A DNA stretch of 22,714 nt, from contig JAQGGV010000048.1 of NCBI GenBank assembly GCA_028289185.1, positions 1-22,714 of the forward strand. Direction: 5' to 3'. The position numbers were made by a program, and so were the translations under genes. Every line of letters starts with the position of its first letter. Within the stretch, counting starts at the first letter, position 1. Shown here piece after piece: positions 6,602 to 12,865 of the stretch. The notes under the pieces were generated by a model. It was not told the origin of the DNA, ran no database searches, and saw only the letters and a list, made by a program, of their open reading frames with translations. Origin of the DNA: Candidatus Saccharimonadota bacterium (GTDB lineage: Bacteria; Patescibacteriota; Saccharimonadia; Saccharimonadales; Saccharimonadaceae).

Positions 6602-6672
6602 AGGGGATGGTTTGCTAAATCATTAGTACGGGGAGACCTGTAGCGGGAGTTCGAATCTCCCCTCCTCCGCCA
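6580..6672 (+). tRNA. tRNA-Ser(GCT)
   Basis: Acceptor GGAGGAG (6580-6586) pairs with CTCCTCC (6662-6668); G73 and encoded CCA follow. The anticodon GCT is at 6614-6616 in loop TTGCTAA, with stem ATGGT/ATCAT. A long variable arm (ACGGGGAGACCTGT region) and T-loop TTCGAAT confirm a class II serine tRNA. Confidence 0.95.
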
Positions 6673-6709
6673 AGTAGAAAAGACATGCGGCTGCATGTCT
6701 TTTCTACTT
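6672..6709. terminator. Long-stem terminator abutting tRNA-Ser(GCT)
   Basis: A perfect 17-bp inverted repeat (6672-6688 and 6693-6709) with loop GGCT. Its first base is the A of the encoded CCA. T-rich on both strands, it can also stop the convergent TMEM175-like operon. A degenerate copy lies at 8939-8970. Confidence 0.85.
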
Positions 6710-6730
6710 TTCGCGAGCGAACGGAGGAGG

Positions 6731-7318
6731 CTACGTAAGTTTATTTTTTTGGGGCACTATTCTTCGGTCCGGTATAAGCCATATCATCGCAAGGGCTATA
6801 GCTAGTAGGTATGATATCAACGGATAGATGAATGCCATAATCACCGATAGAATGCTTCCGATGATTGAAATTAGTTCTCTCGTATTGTTGCCCAGCACAG
6901 CAACTAACTGCGCGTCTTTTCCTTGATACGCAACAATGGCACGCTCAAGAAGCATGTAGGCGACTGCAGCGCCGAGAGAAATCACAGAGTACACTGCAGT
7001 TGGCCATGCCTCGCCGATATGAGCACCGAGCCATCCTGTTGCGAAAGGTATTAGGGAGAGCCAAAAAAGTAGATGTAGATTTGCCCACATAATCCAGATA
7101 TTCACTCCTTTGGTAACCGCCATCAAGTGATGATGGTTACCCCACAATGTGCCTACAATCTGAAAGCTCCAAGCATAGATAAGGAATATAGGCAGTACCG
7201 AAGCAAAGGCTTCAAAAGTAGGGTCAGCAGGAACATGTATGTTAAGCGCCGCGATAGTAATGATAATCGCCATTACTCCATCGCTAAAACCTTCCAGTCG
7301 TGCAGTAGTCATGTTCAT
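6731..7318 (-). CDS. TMEM175 family (DUF1211) potassium-channel-like membrane protein
   Basis: 195 residues. The N-terminal RLEGFSDGVMAIIITI (residues 7-22) carries the RxxxFSDG signature of the first helix of TMEM175 proteins. About six membrane helices fill the rest, with a conserved-looking WGNHHHL segment (about 59-65) in helix 2-3. Bacterial TMEM175 homologs form potassium channels in the plasma membrane; each subunit has one six-helix repeat, which fits this length. It is the last gene of a minus-strand operon, 19 nt after the SnoaL-like gene. ATG 7318 was taken because AAGGA lies upstream. Confidence 0.88.
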   Translation of the reverse strand: MNMTTARLEGFSDGVMAIIITIAALNIHVPADPTFEAFASVLPIFLIYAWSFQIVGTLWGNHHHLMAVTKGVNIWIMWANLHLLFWLSLIPFATGWLGAHIGEAWPTAVYSVISLGAAVAYMLLERAIVAYQGKDAQLVAVLGNNTRELISIIGSILSVIMAFIYPLISYLLAIALAMIWLIPDRRIVPQKNKLT

Positions 7319-7337
7319 TTTGAAGATCCTTGGAATA

Positions 7338-7781
7338 TTACGAAATCCACGGTGCAGTATACAAACCGATAGCGTGAAGAATCGCTGTTGAGTCGTCTGC
7401 CGCCCATTCCTCGCTGATCTTACCGTCAGTTATACGGTAGATATCAACGGCGTCCCATCGGATAGCTCGTCCGGTCGCTGGAGCACCGAAGAGGTTGCCT
7501 TTATGTGTTGCTTCAACCACGTAGCGAACCGCGACCTTGTCTCCTTGAGCAAAAATGTCCTGCTCTGCAGCGTGGAGGTCTGGTAGCGCGCCAATAAAGC
7601 CTTCGAGCATAGCCTTGAGTCCAGCAGATCCCTCAATCGTTCCGAGTGTGCCGCCATGCCATTTGACATCGGGGTTTACATATTCGGTGACGCGGTCGGG
7701 GCTGTGGTCGTTAAATACATTGTTCGTATAATCACGAACTACCTCTATATTTGATTTTGTGATTTGAGTTGAGTCTTGCAT
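7338..7781 (-). CDS. SnoaL-like (NTF2-fold) protein, ester cyclase family
   Basis: 147 residues with GGAGG 6 nt before the ATG. The pattern is that of a SnoaL-like domain: VRDYTNNVFNDHSPDRVTEYVNPDVKWHGG, GLKAMLEGFIGALPDLHAAEQDIFAQGDKVAVRY, TGRAIRWDAVDIYRITDGKIS (quoted in parts), then EEWAADDSTAILHAIG. The cone-shaped fold binds small molecules. Members act as cyclases, isomerases or hydrolases, and many have no known reaction. It lies between an NmrA-like reductase and a TMEM175-like channel under apparent HxlR control, which suggests a role in handling a reactive small molecule; this is inferred. Confidence 0.85.
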   Translation of the reverse strand: MQDSTQITKSNIEVVRDYTNNVFNDHSPDRVTEYVNPDVKWHGGTLGTIEGSAGLKAMLEGFIGALPDLHAAEQDIFAQGDKVAVRYVVEATHKGNLFGAPATGRAIRWDAVDIYRITDGKISEEWAADDSTAILHAIGLYTAPWIS

Positions 7782-7816
7782 TTCATGCCTCCATATTGTT
7801 ATTTAAATTAAAATTA

Positions 7817-8437
7817 TTACGCAGCCGTAGTCACGGGTAGCTTTTTAATAGATCTACCATTCTCTAGGCTTTGTAACATTGCAAAAGATACATCTGCACG
7901 TGAGATCTTGTGTCTCAAACCAATCTTTTCAGTCGAATCTACGACTCGAACTTTTTCAGTCAGCGGTCCGTTAGTCAGCATGGTAGCGTACACGATTGTC
8001 CAATCAAGATGAGACTTTGTAATGATATCGACGCCCCTTTTTTGGTCCTCAAGCATTTTACCAAGCACCATGTTGTTCAATGCTCTTGTAGGTTTAGTTA
8101 GGGTGGCTGACGCAGCTCCACCAAAGGCAAGTTCGACAACTAATCGCTTTACGCCAGTTGCTTGCATAGCTTCTACTATTGCTTTGCTAGACCTCTCAAT
8201 GAGTTGCAGCTTAGAATTGTTATTACCGAGCGTGCTCAATACTGCATCCATACCAGCAAATACCTTTGCAAGTTCGCTGCTGTTAAAAACATCTGCCTTC
8301 ACTGCTCTCACATCTGCTTGGTCAGAAAAGGCATCTGGACTACGTGTTATAGCAGTGACATTATGGCCTTGAGAAACGGCCAGATTTACTAGTTCCTGCC
8401 CTGTTTTACCGTTAGCTCCTAATACGACGAGGTTCAT
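7817..8437 (-). CDS. NAD(P)-binding NmrA/SDR-like oxidoreductase
   Basis: 206 residues with AAGGAG upstream of the ATG. The N-terminal VVLGANGKTGQELV (residues 4-17) is the GxxGxxG dinucleotide-binding loop. AITRSP (about 29-34) follows beta-2, VKADVFN (about 45-51) is the usual acidic segment, and VLSTLGN (about 65-71) is typical of atypical SDRs of the NAD(P)H-binding/NmrA group. There is no YxxxK catalytic pair, as expected for this group. It is the first gene of the minus-strand operon and divergent from hxlR, a common pairing in which the regulator answers quinones, aldehydes or other electrophiles. Confidence 0.88.
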   Translation of the reverse strand: MNLVVLGANGKTGQELVNLAVSQGHNVTAITRSPDAFSDQADVRAVKADVFNSSELAKVFAGMDAVLSTLGNNNSKLQLIERSSKAIVEAMQATGVKRLVVELAFGGAASATLTKPTRALNNMVLGKMLEDQKRGVDIITKSHLDWTIVYATMLTNGPLTEKVRVVDSTEKIGLRHKISRADVSFAMLQSLENGRSIKKLPVTTAA

Positions 8438-8477
8438 ATCTATTGATTCTCCTTAGTTAATTTGCTATAATTTATAC

Positions 8478-8500
8478 AGTACTTTTAATTATAAAGTACT
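8478..8500. promoter_or_regulatory. Perfect inverted-repeat operator between NmrA-like operon and hxlR
   Basis: AGTACTTT (8478-8485), 7-nt spacer, AAAGTACT (8493-8500). HxlR-family regulators bind such dyads in the divergent promoter of their own gene. The right arm and centre overlap the -10 box of the minus-strand promoter, so binding should block it. Confidence 0.7.
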
Positions 8501-8517
8501 TTAATGTTTAAAGTCAA
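8488..8517 (-). promoter_or_regulatory. Promoter of the NmrA-SnoaL-TMEM175 operon
   Basis: On the minus strand TTGACT (8512-8517), 18-nt spacer, TATAAT (8488-8493). It overlaps the AGTACTTT dyad. Confidence 0.65.
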
Positions 8518-8524
8518 GTAAATT

Positions 8525-8845
8525 ATGTCAGTAACTACAAAAAACCCCGTATGTCAGCAAAGCCTCAAACTTTTGAGTGATTATTGGACGATGCTTATTA
8601 TTGATAAGCTTTCCGATCGCCCTATGCGTTTTCGTGACCTTGAACAACAAATAGAAGACGTAAATACTGCCACCCTTACTACACGTCTTAAAAATATGAC
8701 AGCAGTAGGACTGGTAGTACGTATTGAACAATCACGTGCAGATGTTACATATGAGCTGACTGAATTAGGCAAGCAAGCAGTACCTATTTTGAATGCCGTT
8801 AATAACTTCTCTGATTATACTGAGAAGCACGTTGCTAAGAAGTAA
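8525..8845 (+). CDS. HxlR family winged-helix transcriptional regulator
   Basis: 106 residues, the usual length. The sequence NPVCQQSLKLLSDYWTMLII (residues 6-25) with one N-terminal Cys, RFRDLEQQI, TLTTRLKNMTAVGLVVR and YELTELGKQAVPIL is the full HxlR winged helix pattern. The Cys at position 9 is where many members sense oxidants or electrophiles. It is divergent from the oxidoreductase operon and likely represses both through the dyad at 8478-8500. No Shine-Dalgarno box is evident before the ATG. Confidence 0.93.
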   Translation: MSVTTKNPVCQQSLKLLSDYWTMLIIDKLSDRPMRFRDLEQQIEDVNTATLTTRLKNMTAVGLVVRIEQSRADVTYELTELGKQAVPILNAVNNFSDYTEKHVAKK

Positions 8846-8924
8846 CTCACGCACTTACACTGACTTCTCTAGTCAAGAGCTCTAGCCTTACTCATAGGGC
8901 AAGTTTGTTTCTAACCTCGTAGAC

Positions 8925-8970
8925 AATCCCCCGCCAAGTGAAAAAGTCGTGCGGCTGCACGGCTTTTTCA
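8925..8970 (+). repeat. Degenerate copy of tRNA-Ser 3' end plus its terminator
   Basis: The stretch CCCCCGCCAAGTG and the hairpin after it (TGAAAAAG-CGTGC, loop GGCT, GCACG-CTTTTTCA; 8939-8970) line up without gaps with 6663-6709, the end of tRNA-Ser(GCT) and its terminator. The aligned stretch includes CGCCAAGT and TGCGGCTGCA. No T arm or rest of a tRNA is present. The hairpin acts as a terminator for hxlR. The copy bounds the four-gene regulator/oxidoreductase cluster on its right side. Confidence 0.6.
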
Positions 8971-9035
8971 TTAGGGGCTTTAGGGAGGACCTTTCAAATA
9001 GACATATAACACTTTATGTTGTATTGTTTACTTTA

Positions 9036-9863
9036 ATGACAGAACATACAGCAAATTCCGAGACCCAATCCCGCGCGCTTGTTATTTATGACGAAGATGT
9101 CCCGCCAACGGATGTTGCGCGTGGCTATCTGCAAGTTGAGCTGGGAAATGTTTTTGGTGAAAACCTTCGATCTGACGCTGGGAGTATCGACGAATCGCTT
9201 GAAACATTAAGCGTTAGCCAGGTTAACAGATTGCTGGAAGCAGTATCGTACACCTATCGTATGAACGGCACCTTCCACAAAGTGACCGATGCGTCGCTGG
9301 ATTGGATGGATGTCGAACTACCCCTCGATGCGATTCTGCTGACAAAAATAAAGCCGCATATTAGTGAGATAGTCTATTCCTCGGATATACAGAGGAGTCC
9401 TATTGCTTTTGCAGCATTTCTCGGCGAATATTTCTCTCATCATCCCGATCTCGCTGACGATCCGCAGGATTTGAATGAATTTCGTCCACGGTCGCTAGCA
9501 GGAAATGCAACAAGCCTTATTACATCGGAATCAGACGGAGTTATCGAAGTTTTTGACGGTAATCACCGGCTGACGAATGCAGCACTACTTGGGGCTGTAT
9601 CGGTCAGAGTGTTCGCTGGAATACCGAATGGTCGGGAATCTATAAGTATGAAGGGCGACAGTGTATTTTTGACGCTCAGACTTGAGTATGAAAAGGCCGA
9701 ATCGTCCGAGGAGCGCGTACATATCCTCGAAACATGCCTTTTGCTCGCAAAGTCGAGCACCGATGGTCGGGACGCCATCCATAGTTACTGGGTGGAGCAC
9801 GCGCTTACCGAGGAAGTTGCAAGCGAAGGAAAAGTCATGCTTGCGCGACTGGGCCAGGGCTAA
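9036..9863 (+). CDS. Unknown protein with ParB/sulfiredoxin-like DGNHR motif
   Basis: 275 residues from ATG 9036. An upstream in-frame GTG at 8949 lies inside the terminator hairpin and was rejected. TAGACA, 17 nt, TATTGT and an 8-nt gap to the ATG fit a leaderless start. The centre contains IEVFDGNHRLTNAALLGAVSVRVF (DGNHR at 174-178), the pattern of the ParB/Srx nucleotide-binding fold. The N-terminal VIYDEDVPPTDVARGYLQVELG and the acidic middle are not recognised. The C-terminus (ESSEERVHILETCLLLAKSS) is helical. No ParA, transposon or toxin gene is adjacent, so a role in partition is not supported; an enzyme of this fold, such as a kinase or nuclease, is possible. Confidence 0.6.
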   Translation: MTEHTANSETQSRALVIYDEDVPPTDVARGYLQVELGNVFGENLRSDAGSIDESLETLSVSQVNRLLEAVSYTYRMNGTFHKVTDASLDWMDVELPLDAILLTKIKPHISEIVYSSDIQRSPIAFAAFLGEYFSHHPDLADDPQDLNEFRPRSLAGNATSLITSESDGVIEVFDGNHRLTNAALLGAVSVRVFAGIPNGRESISMKGDSVFLTLRLEYEKAESSEERVHILETCLLLAKSSTDGRDAIHSYWVEHALTEEVASEGKVMLARLGQG

Positions 9864-9870
9864 CCCCCGC

Positions 9871-9876
9871 TGCTAT
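9871..9876 (+). promoter_or_regulatory. -10 box of the 62-aa protein gene
   Basis: TGCTATACT with the hexamer TATACT about 37 nt before ATG 9913 gives an extended -10 and a leader carrying AAAGGA. Confidence 0.45.
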
Positions 9877-9912
9877 ACTTAATTCAGATAACGAACTCCT
9901 GAAAGGATAGTA

Positions 9913-10101
9913 ATGGCAAACGCAGCAGGCACCATCGAGGCGTGGGGACGTTCCGAAAATAACCCCGCCGCCCGCGGCTGGTACGGGCTCAAAAAGGGTC
10001 TTCGCGGTCGCTTTGGTATGTACATGCCACCACTACTTGAGGCTCTTGGCCTGGCCGAGGCTGAGCATAACCCTCGTGGTAACCGCATGCGCGCCAAATA
10101 G
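9913..10101 (+). CDS. Small basic protein of 62 residues, not recognised
   Basis: The ATG is preceded by AAAGGATAGTA, and the gene has its own promoter and a very strong terminator, so it is probably real. The sequence contains WGRSENNPAARGWYGLKKG, RGRFGMYMPPLLEALGL and ends NPRGNRMRAK. It has no signal peptide or membrane helix. Its Arg/Lys and Gly content suggests nucleic acid or ribosome contact, but that is a guess. The minus strand also shows an open frame here, which lacks a ribosome binding site and is taken as a shadow. Confidence 0.6.
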   Translation: MANAAGTIEAWGRSENNPAARGWYGLKKGLRGRFGMYMPPLLEALGLAEAEHNPRGNRMRAK

Positions 10102-10113
10102 CGATAGGTAACG

Positions 10114-10157
10114 CCATACTAAAAACGACCCTTCTATGCGGGTCGTTTTTAGTATGG
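10114..10157. terminator. Bidirectional long-stem terminator
   Basis: A perfect 18-bp inverted repeat (10114-10131 and 10140-10157) with an 8-nt loop. It has A5/T5 runs in the arms and lies between the convergent 62-aa gene and the YCII gene. Confidence 0.9.
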
Positions 10158-10166
10158 CTCTGATTC

Positions 10167-10466
10167 CTACATAGGAAGTGCTTCATAGACACAGACGGCT
10201 GCGTTGTCAGCAGCGACAAGCGGGCAACCCTTGGCGAGTTCTCTGGCTTCATCCATGTTCTCAGCAGATACGATTGAGTAACCGGTTGCTGGCATTTCCT
10301 TGACGTCCATCACGCCGGCCTTGCTGACTGCCTGGGCGCCAGGGCCGAATTGGTTGCCGCCATCGATAAGCTTGCTACCCAATTGACCGAACCATGCGCC
10401 CCACTCCTCCGCGCTGCCGCCGTTTGCCGATGAACCACCGTAGTATACAAATACAAATTTTCCCAT
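10167..10466 (-). CDS. YCII/DGPF domain protein
   Basis: 99 residues with AAGGAG before the ATG. The sequence FVFVYYGG, WGAWFGQLGSKLIDGGNQFGP, GYSIVSAENMDEARELAKGCP and CVYEALPM matches the dimeric YCII-related (DGPF) ferredoxin-like fold. It is a small soluble protein whose reaction is unknown in most members. It follows an ArsR-type regulator by 54 nt on the same strand; DGPF proteins are often linked to regulators or sigma factors in this way. Confidence 0.85.
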   Translation of the reverse strand: MGKFVFVYYGGSSANGGSAEEWGAWFGQLGSKLIDGGNQFGPGAQAVSKAGVMDVKEMPATGYSIVSAENMDEARELAKGCPLVAADNAAVCVYEALPM

Positions 10467-10520
10467 TTAATTCTCCTTTTGCCCGAAGGCACATATATTA
10501 ATGACGTTATTTCCGGGTTT

Positions 10521-10856
10521 TCATTCACGAAGCCCAGATATGTAGTTTTCTAGGGTTGCCTCGACGCTGCCCCACTGCGTGTTGTATTGGTCAATCCAGT
10601 TTTTTGCCAGATTGAGTGTTTGGATATTGAGGGCAACAAAGTTTGTGCGCCCAGATTTTTTGCGCAGGATAAGTTTTGCATTTTCGAGTGTACGGATGTG
10701 TTTGTGTATTGCTGGCAGCGACAAATCGTAGCGCCGGGCCAGCTCTCCGACCGTATTTGGGTTCAGCGACAAATCATGGATGATAGCACGCCGTTTCTGG
10801 TTTGCTAGGGCTTGCAGGACGCTATCTAACTGGGGTTCGTCGTAAGAAGTATTCAT
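10521..10856 (-). CDS. ArsR family winged-helix regulator
   Basis: 111 residues. The N-terminal DSVLQALANQKRRAIIHDLS (about 11-30), VGELARRYDLSLPAIHKHIRTLENAKLILRKKSGRTNF (in parts, about 36-73) and ALNIQTLNLAKNWI make a full ArsR/SmtB winged helix. No metal-binding Cys motif is seen, so it belongs to the non-metal type usually paired with a small stress enzyme, here the YCII protein. The ATG lies inside an 11-bp inverted repeat, which should allow tight autorepression. Confidence 0.92.
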   Translation of the reverse strand: MNTSYDEPQLDSVLQALANQKRRAIIHDLSLNPNTVGELARRYDLSLPAIHKHIRTLENAKLILRKKSGRTNFVALNIQTLNLAKNWIDQYNTQWGSVEATLENYISGLRE

Positions 10857-10882
10857 ATAGTTAACCTATTAGTTAACTATAT
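10855..10882. promoter_or_regulatory. ArsR operator overlapping the start codon
   Basis: ATATAGTTAAC (10855-10865), 6-nt spacer CTATTA, GTTAACTATAT (10872-10882): a perfect 11-bp dyad. It covers the arsR start codon and the -10 box of its promoter. Confidence 0.75.
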
Positions 10883-10904
10883 AGAAGCGAACGTCACTTG
10901 TCAA
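10876..10904 (-). promoter_or_regulatory. Promoter of arsR-YCII operon
   Basis: On the minus strand TTGACA (10899-10904), 17-nt spacer, TATAGT (10876-10881), embedded in the dyad. Confidence 0.7.
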
Positions 10905-10933
10905 TCGAAACATTTCATTACTGAAATGTTAAC

Positions 10934-11815
10934 TTATCGCTTACTAAATGTCCTCTTAGGGAAGTTATTCGTTTCGCGCAGCCACACATGTAACAGTACC
11001 GAAACCCACATACGATACGGGCGCCACTTCTCCGTTATTGCCATGATTTCTTCTTTGGTCACATCATCATTCAAGCCGTAGGCCGCTTTGATACCGTGAA
11101 AACTCATATCGTCCTGCGAAAAGCCATCCTTACTTCCCGCTCCACGGTATAAAATACCTTGTGAAAAGAATGGACCGACCCCTGGTAACTTTTCGAGTTT
11201 CGCCAGCGCCGTTACATCATCCAAACTGCGCAAATAGTCACGATCTAGGAGCCCATCGAGGGCTGCTTGTGCAACCGCATGCAGTCGCACGATCTTGGTG
11301 TCATTGAGGCTCTGAAAATTATCGATTTCCAAGAGTTTCTGCGGCGTCGGGAATGCGCTAAACGTTTCGCCATTTACGTCAATCTTTTCGCCAAACTCGT
11401 CTGCCAGTGCAGCGCGTATTTTCCTGGCCTGGACGATGGATATGCGATGGCCAATCATAAATCCAGCTGCCGCCTCATACGGCGAGTGAAACAGTGTTGG
11501 CCTCATGAATTTATATTTCTCCTGCAGCGATCGAACAACTTCATCCTTACCGCCAACTTCTTTCCACGCTACTCCGTCTTCGTCGAGTGACATCGCGGCT
11601 AGCGCCTGCACAGTTGCCCTGTCCTTGTCCCCGGTACCGTATACATGTAGTTTTATTTTACCATTTTCGTCCTGCGCCAGGATCACCGCGGCAGATCCAG
11701 ACCAACCTTCCACTGGGAATGTCATAACTATCGTGTTTTGGTCTGATGCCAACGTTGGCCAACCATTAAAAAATTGGTTTTGGTACAATAGGTTAAACGG
11801 TCCCTTTGGTTTCAT
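10934..11815 (-). CDS. alkA: AlkA-like DNA-3-methyladenine glycosylase (HhH-GPD)
   Basis: 293 residues. The N-terminal half (about 1-100) is beta-rich, as in AlkA. YKFMRPTLFHSPYEAAAGFMIGHRIS (in parts, from about 101) starts the helical part. The helix-hairpin-helix LPGVGPFFSQG is at 210-220, followed by GFSQDD with the catalytic-type Asp at 235/236. Position 217, where bifunctional members have Lys, is Phe, so a monofunctional glycosylase is expected. It would remove alkylated bases in base excision repair. The gene stands alone, and TATACT lies 6 nt before the ATG, a leaderless layout. Confidence 0.88.
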   Translation of the reverse strand: MKPKGPFNLLYQNQFFNGWPTLASDQNTIVMTFPVEGWSGSAAVILAQDENGKIKLHVYGTGDKDRATVQALAAMSLDEDGVAWKEVGGKDEVVRSLQEKYKFMRPTLFHSPYEAAAGFMIGHRISIVQARKIRAALADEFGEKIDVNGETFSAFPTPQKLLEIDNFQSLNDTKIVRLHAVAQAALDGLLDRDYLRSLDDVTALAKLEKLPGVGPFFSQGILYRGAGSKDGFSQDDMSFHGIKAAYGLNDDVTKEEIMAITEKWRPYRMWVSVLLHVWLRETNNFPKRTFSKR

Positions 11816-11821
11816 ATGACT

Positions 11822-11827
11822 AGTATA
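11822..11827 (-). promoter_or_regulatory. -10 box of alkA-like gene, leaderless layout
   Basis: On the minus strand TTGCTATACT precedes ATG 11815 with exactly 6 nt (AGTCAT) between box and ATG. No clear -35; the TGC extension may compensate. Confidence 0.65.
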
Positions 11828-11908
11828 GCAATTGCGCTTCGTCCATGAGTTTTGCAGTACCTATTATCGTGAAATTCTATCCTTGGTCATATACAACAAT
11901 GCTCATGC

Positions 11909-11914
11909 TATACT
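11909..11914 (+). promoter_or_regulatory. -10 box of the two-helix membrane protein gene, leaderless layout
   Basis: ATGCTATACT with 6 nt (AGACGC) to ATG 11921. Extended TG-C is present; the -35 is weak. Confidence 0.65.
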
Positions 11915-11920
11915 AGACGC

Positions 11921-12667
11921 ATGCAACCGAACGACCAACAGGGGTATTACCAACCCGGCCAGCCTCAACCTGGTCAGGGCGCCGTGCCACCCGTTCCGCC
12001 GGTTAACTCTACGATTACACCGGGGATTGCCCCAGTTGTGGATCCAAATGCTTTGCAGGCTGCCCTTAACGAACCGGGCCCACAAGTACAGATGCCAGAA
12101 CCGGGACTAGCACCAGAACAGGAACCTGAATCTGAATCTGAATTGCCACCTGTCGATGACCAGGAGCTAACGGACGAGCAGTACGAGGAACAGGACTACG
12201 AGCTATCGGATGAACCCGTCACCTGGGTTGCTCACGAGTTTATTCACCGCGAAAAGGGTGCAGGATGGTTTATGGCGTTTGGCGTTGTTGTCCTTGCCCT
12301 GATTGCCGTATCAATTTTCCTCATGGGTTCATGGTCTTTTGCTGTATTGCTTGCTGTTATCTTTGTTGTGGTTATTGTCTTTTCTCGCCGGCCACCACGC
12401 GAACTCACCTATTCATTGACGGATGAGGGACTTGCAATTGATGGCAAGATACACCCGTTCACGACCTTTAAATCATTCGGTGTTATACAGGACGGCGAGG
12501 AATTCTCGGTAATGTTGATTCCTACGCAACGTTTTCAACCAGGAATTACGGTCTACTTCCCCGAGGAATCAGGTGAGGCAATTGTTGATATGCTCGGTTC
12601 TCGTCTGCCCATGAAGGATCTCAAGCTCGATGCTGTCGACCGTGTCGTTCGCATGCTACGCCTGTAA
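11921..12667 (+). CDS. CPR-type membrane protein with disordered N-terminus and two helices
   Basis: 248 residues. A disordered Pro/Gln-rich arm (about 1-70) and a very acidic stretch (about 60-102) come first. VTWVAHEFIHREKGAGWFMA leads into two membrane helices (about 120-155) ending in FSRRPPREL. The soluble C-terminus reads YSLTDEGLAIDGKIHPF, SFGVIQDGEEFSVMLIPTQRF and LPMKDLKLDAVDRVVRMLRL. This W-x-x-x-E-F, two-helix, RPPRE-L-Y-S-L layout is familiar from conserved hypothetical proteins of Patescibacteria; the C-terminal part resembles bacterial PH-like domains. The function is unknown. Confidence 0.75.
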   Translation: MQPNDQQGYYQPGQPQPGQGAVPPVPPVNSTITPGIAPVVDPNALQAALNEPGPQVQMPEPGLAPEQEPESESELPPVDDQELTDEQYEEQDYELSDEPVTWVAHEFIHREKGAGWFMAFGVVVLALIAVSIFLMGSWSFAVLLAVIFVVVIVFSRRPPRELTYSLTDEGLAIDGKIHPFTTFKSFGVIQDGEEFSVMLIPTQRFQPGITVYFPEESGEAIVDMLGSRLPMKDLKLDAVDRVVRMLRL

Positions 12668-12674
12668 CAGCATC

Positions 12675-12703
12675 TTGCCACCTCTGTAAAATTATGTTAC
12701 ACT
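12675..12703 (+). promoter_or_regulatory. tRNA-Arg promoter
   Basis: TTGCCA (12675-12680), 17-nt spacer, TACACT (12698-12703) with TG one base before the -10. The start would be about 18 nt ahead of the tRNA. Confidence 0.65.
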
Positions 12704-12727
12704 TGTCAGGTTCAGATAGCCAGATAC

Positions 12728-12804
12728 GCACCCGTAGCTCAGCTGGATAGAGCGTCCGCTTGCGGAGCTGAAGGCCACTGGTTCGAATCCAGTCGGGTGT
12801 ACCA
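12728..12804 (+). tRNA. tRNA-Arg(GCG)
   Basis: 77 nt with encoded CCA. Acceptor GCACCCG/CGGGTGT (G-T closing wobble), D stem GCTC/GAGC with A20-type loop, loop TTGCGGA giving anticodon GCG (12762-12764), 5-nt variable loop, T stem ACTGG/CCAGT. Anticodon stem TCCGC/GCTGA has a C-T mismatch at the middle pair. Arginine identity is supported by A20, C35 and overall likeness to bacterial tRNA-Arg. Confidence 0.88.
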
Positions 12805-12842
12805 AGAAAAAAGACTCACATTGTGTGAGTCTTTTTTCTTGG
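12802..12842. terminator. Terminator that starts within the tRNA-Arg CCA end
   Basis: A perfect 19-bp inverted repeat (12802-12820 and 12824-12842) with a 3-nt loop. The CCA of the tRNA forms the base of the stem. It serves the tRNA on one strand and the DHA2 pump gene on the other. Confidence 0.85.
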
Positions 12843-12865
12843 TAGTTTAATGCTTACCAATTTGC

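Noticed and set aside
8949..9035. Upstream GTG start for the DGNHR protein
   Set aside because: The extension would be translated from inside a terminator hairpin; ATG 9036 has a promoter-like sequence at leaderless distance.
9913..10252. Minus-strand frames opposite the 62-aa gene
   Set aside because: They cross the strong terminator at 10114-10157 and lack ribosome binding sites; the plus-strand gene has promoter, SD box and terminator.
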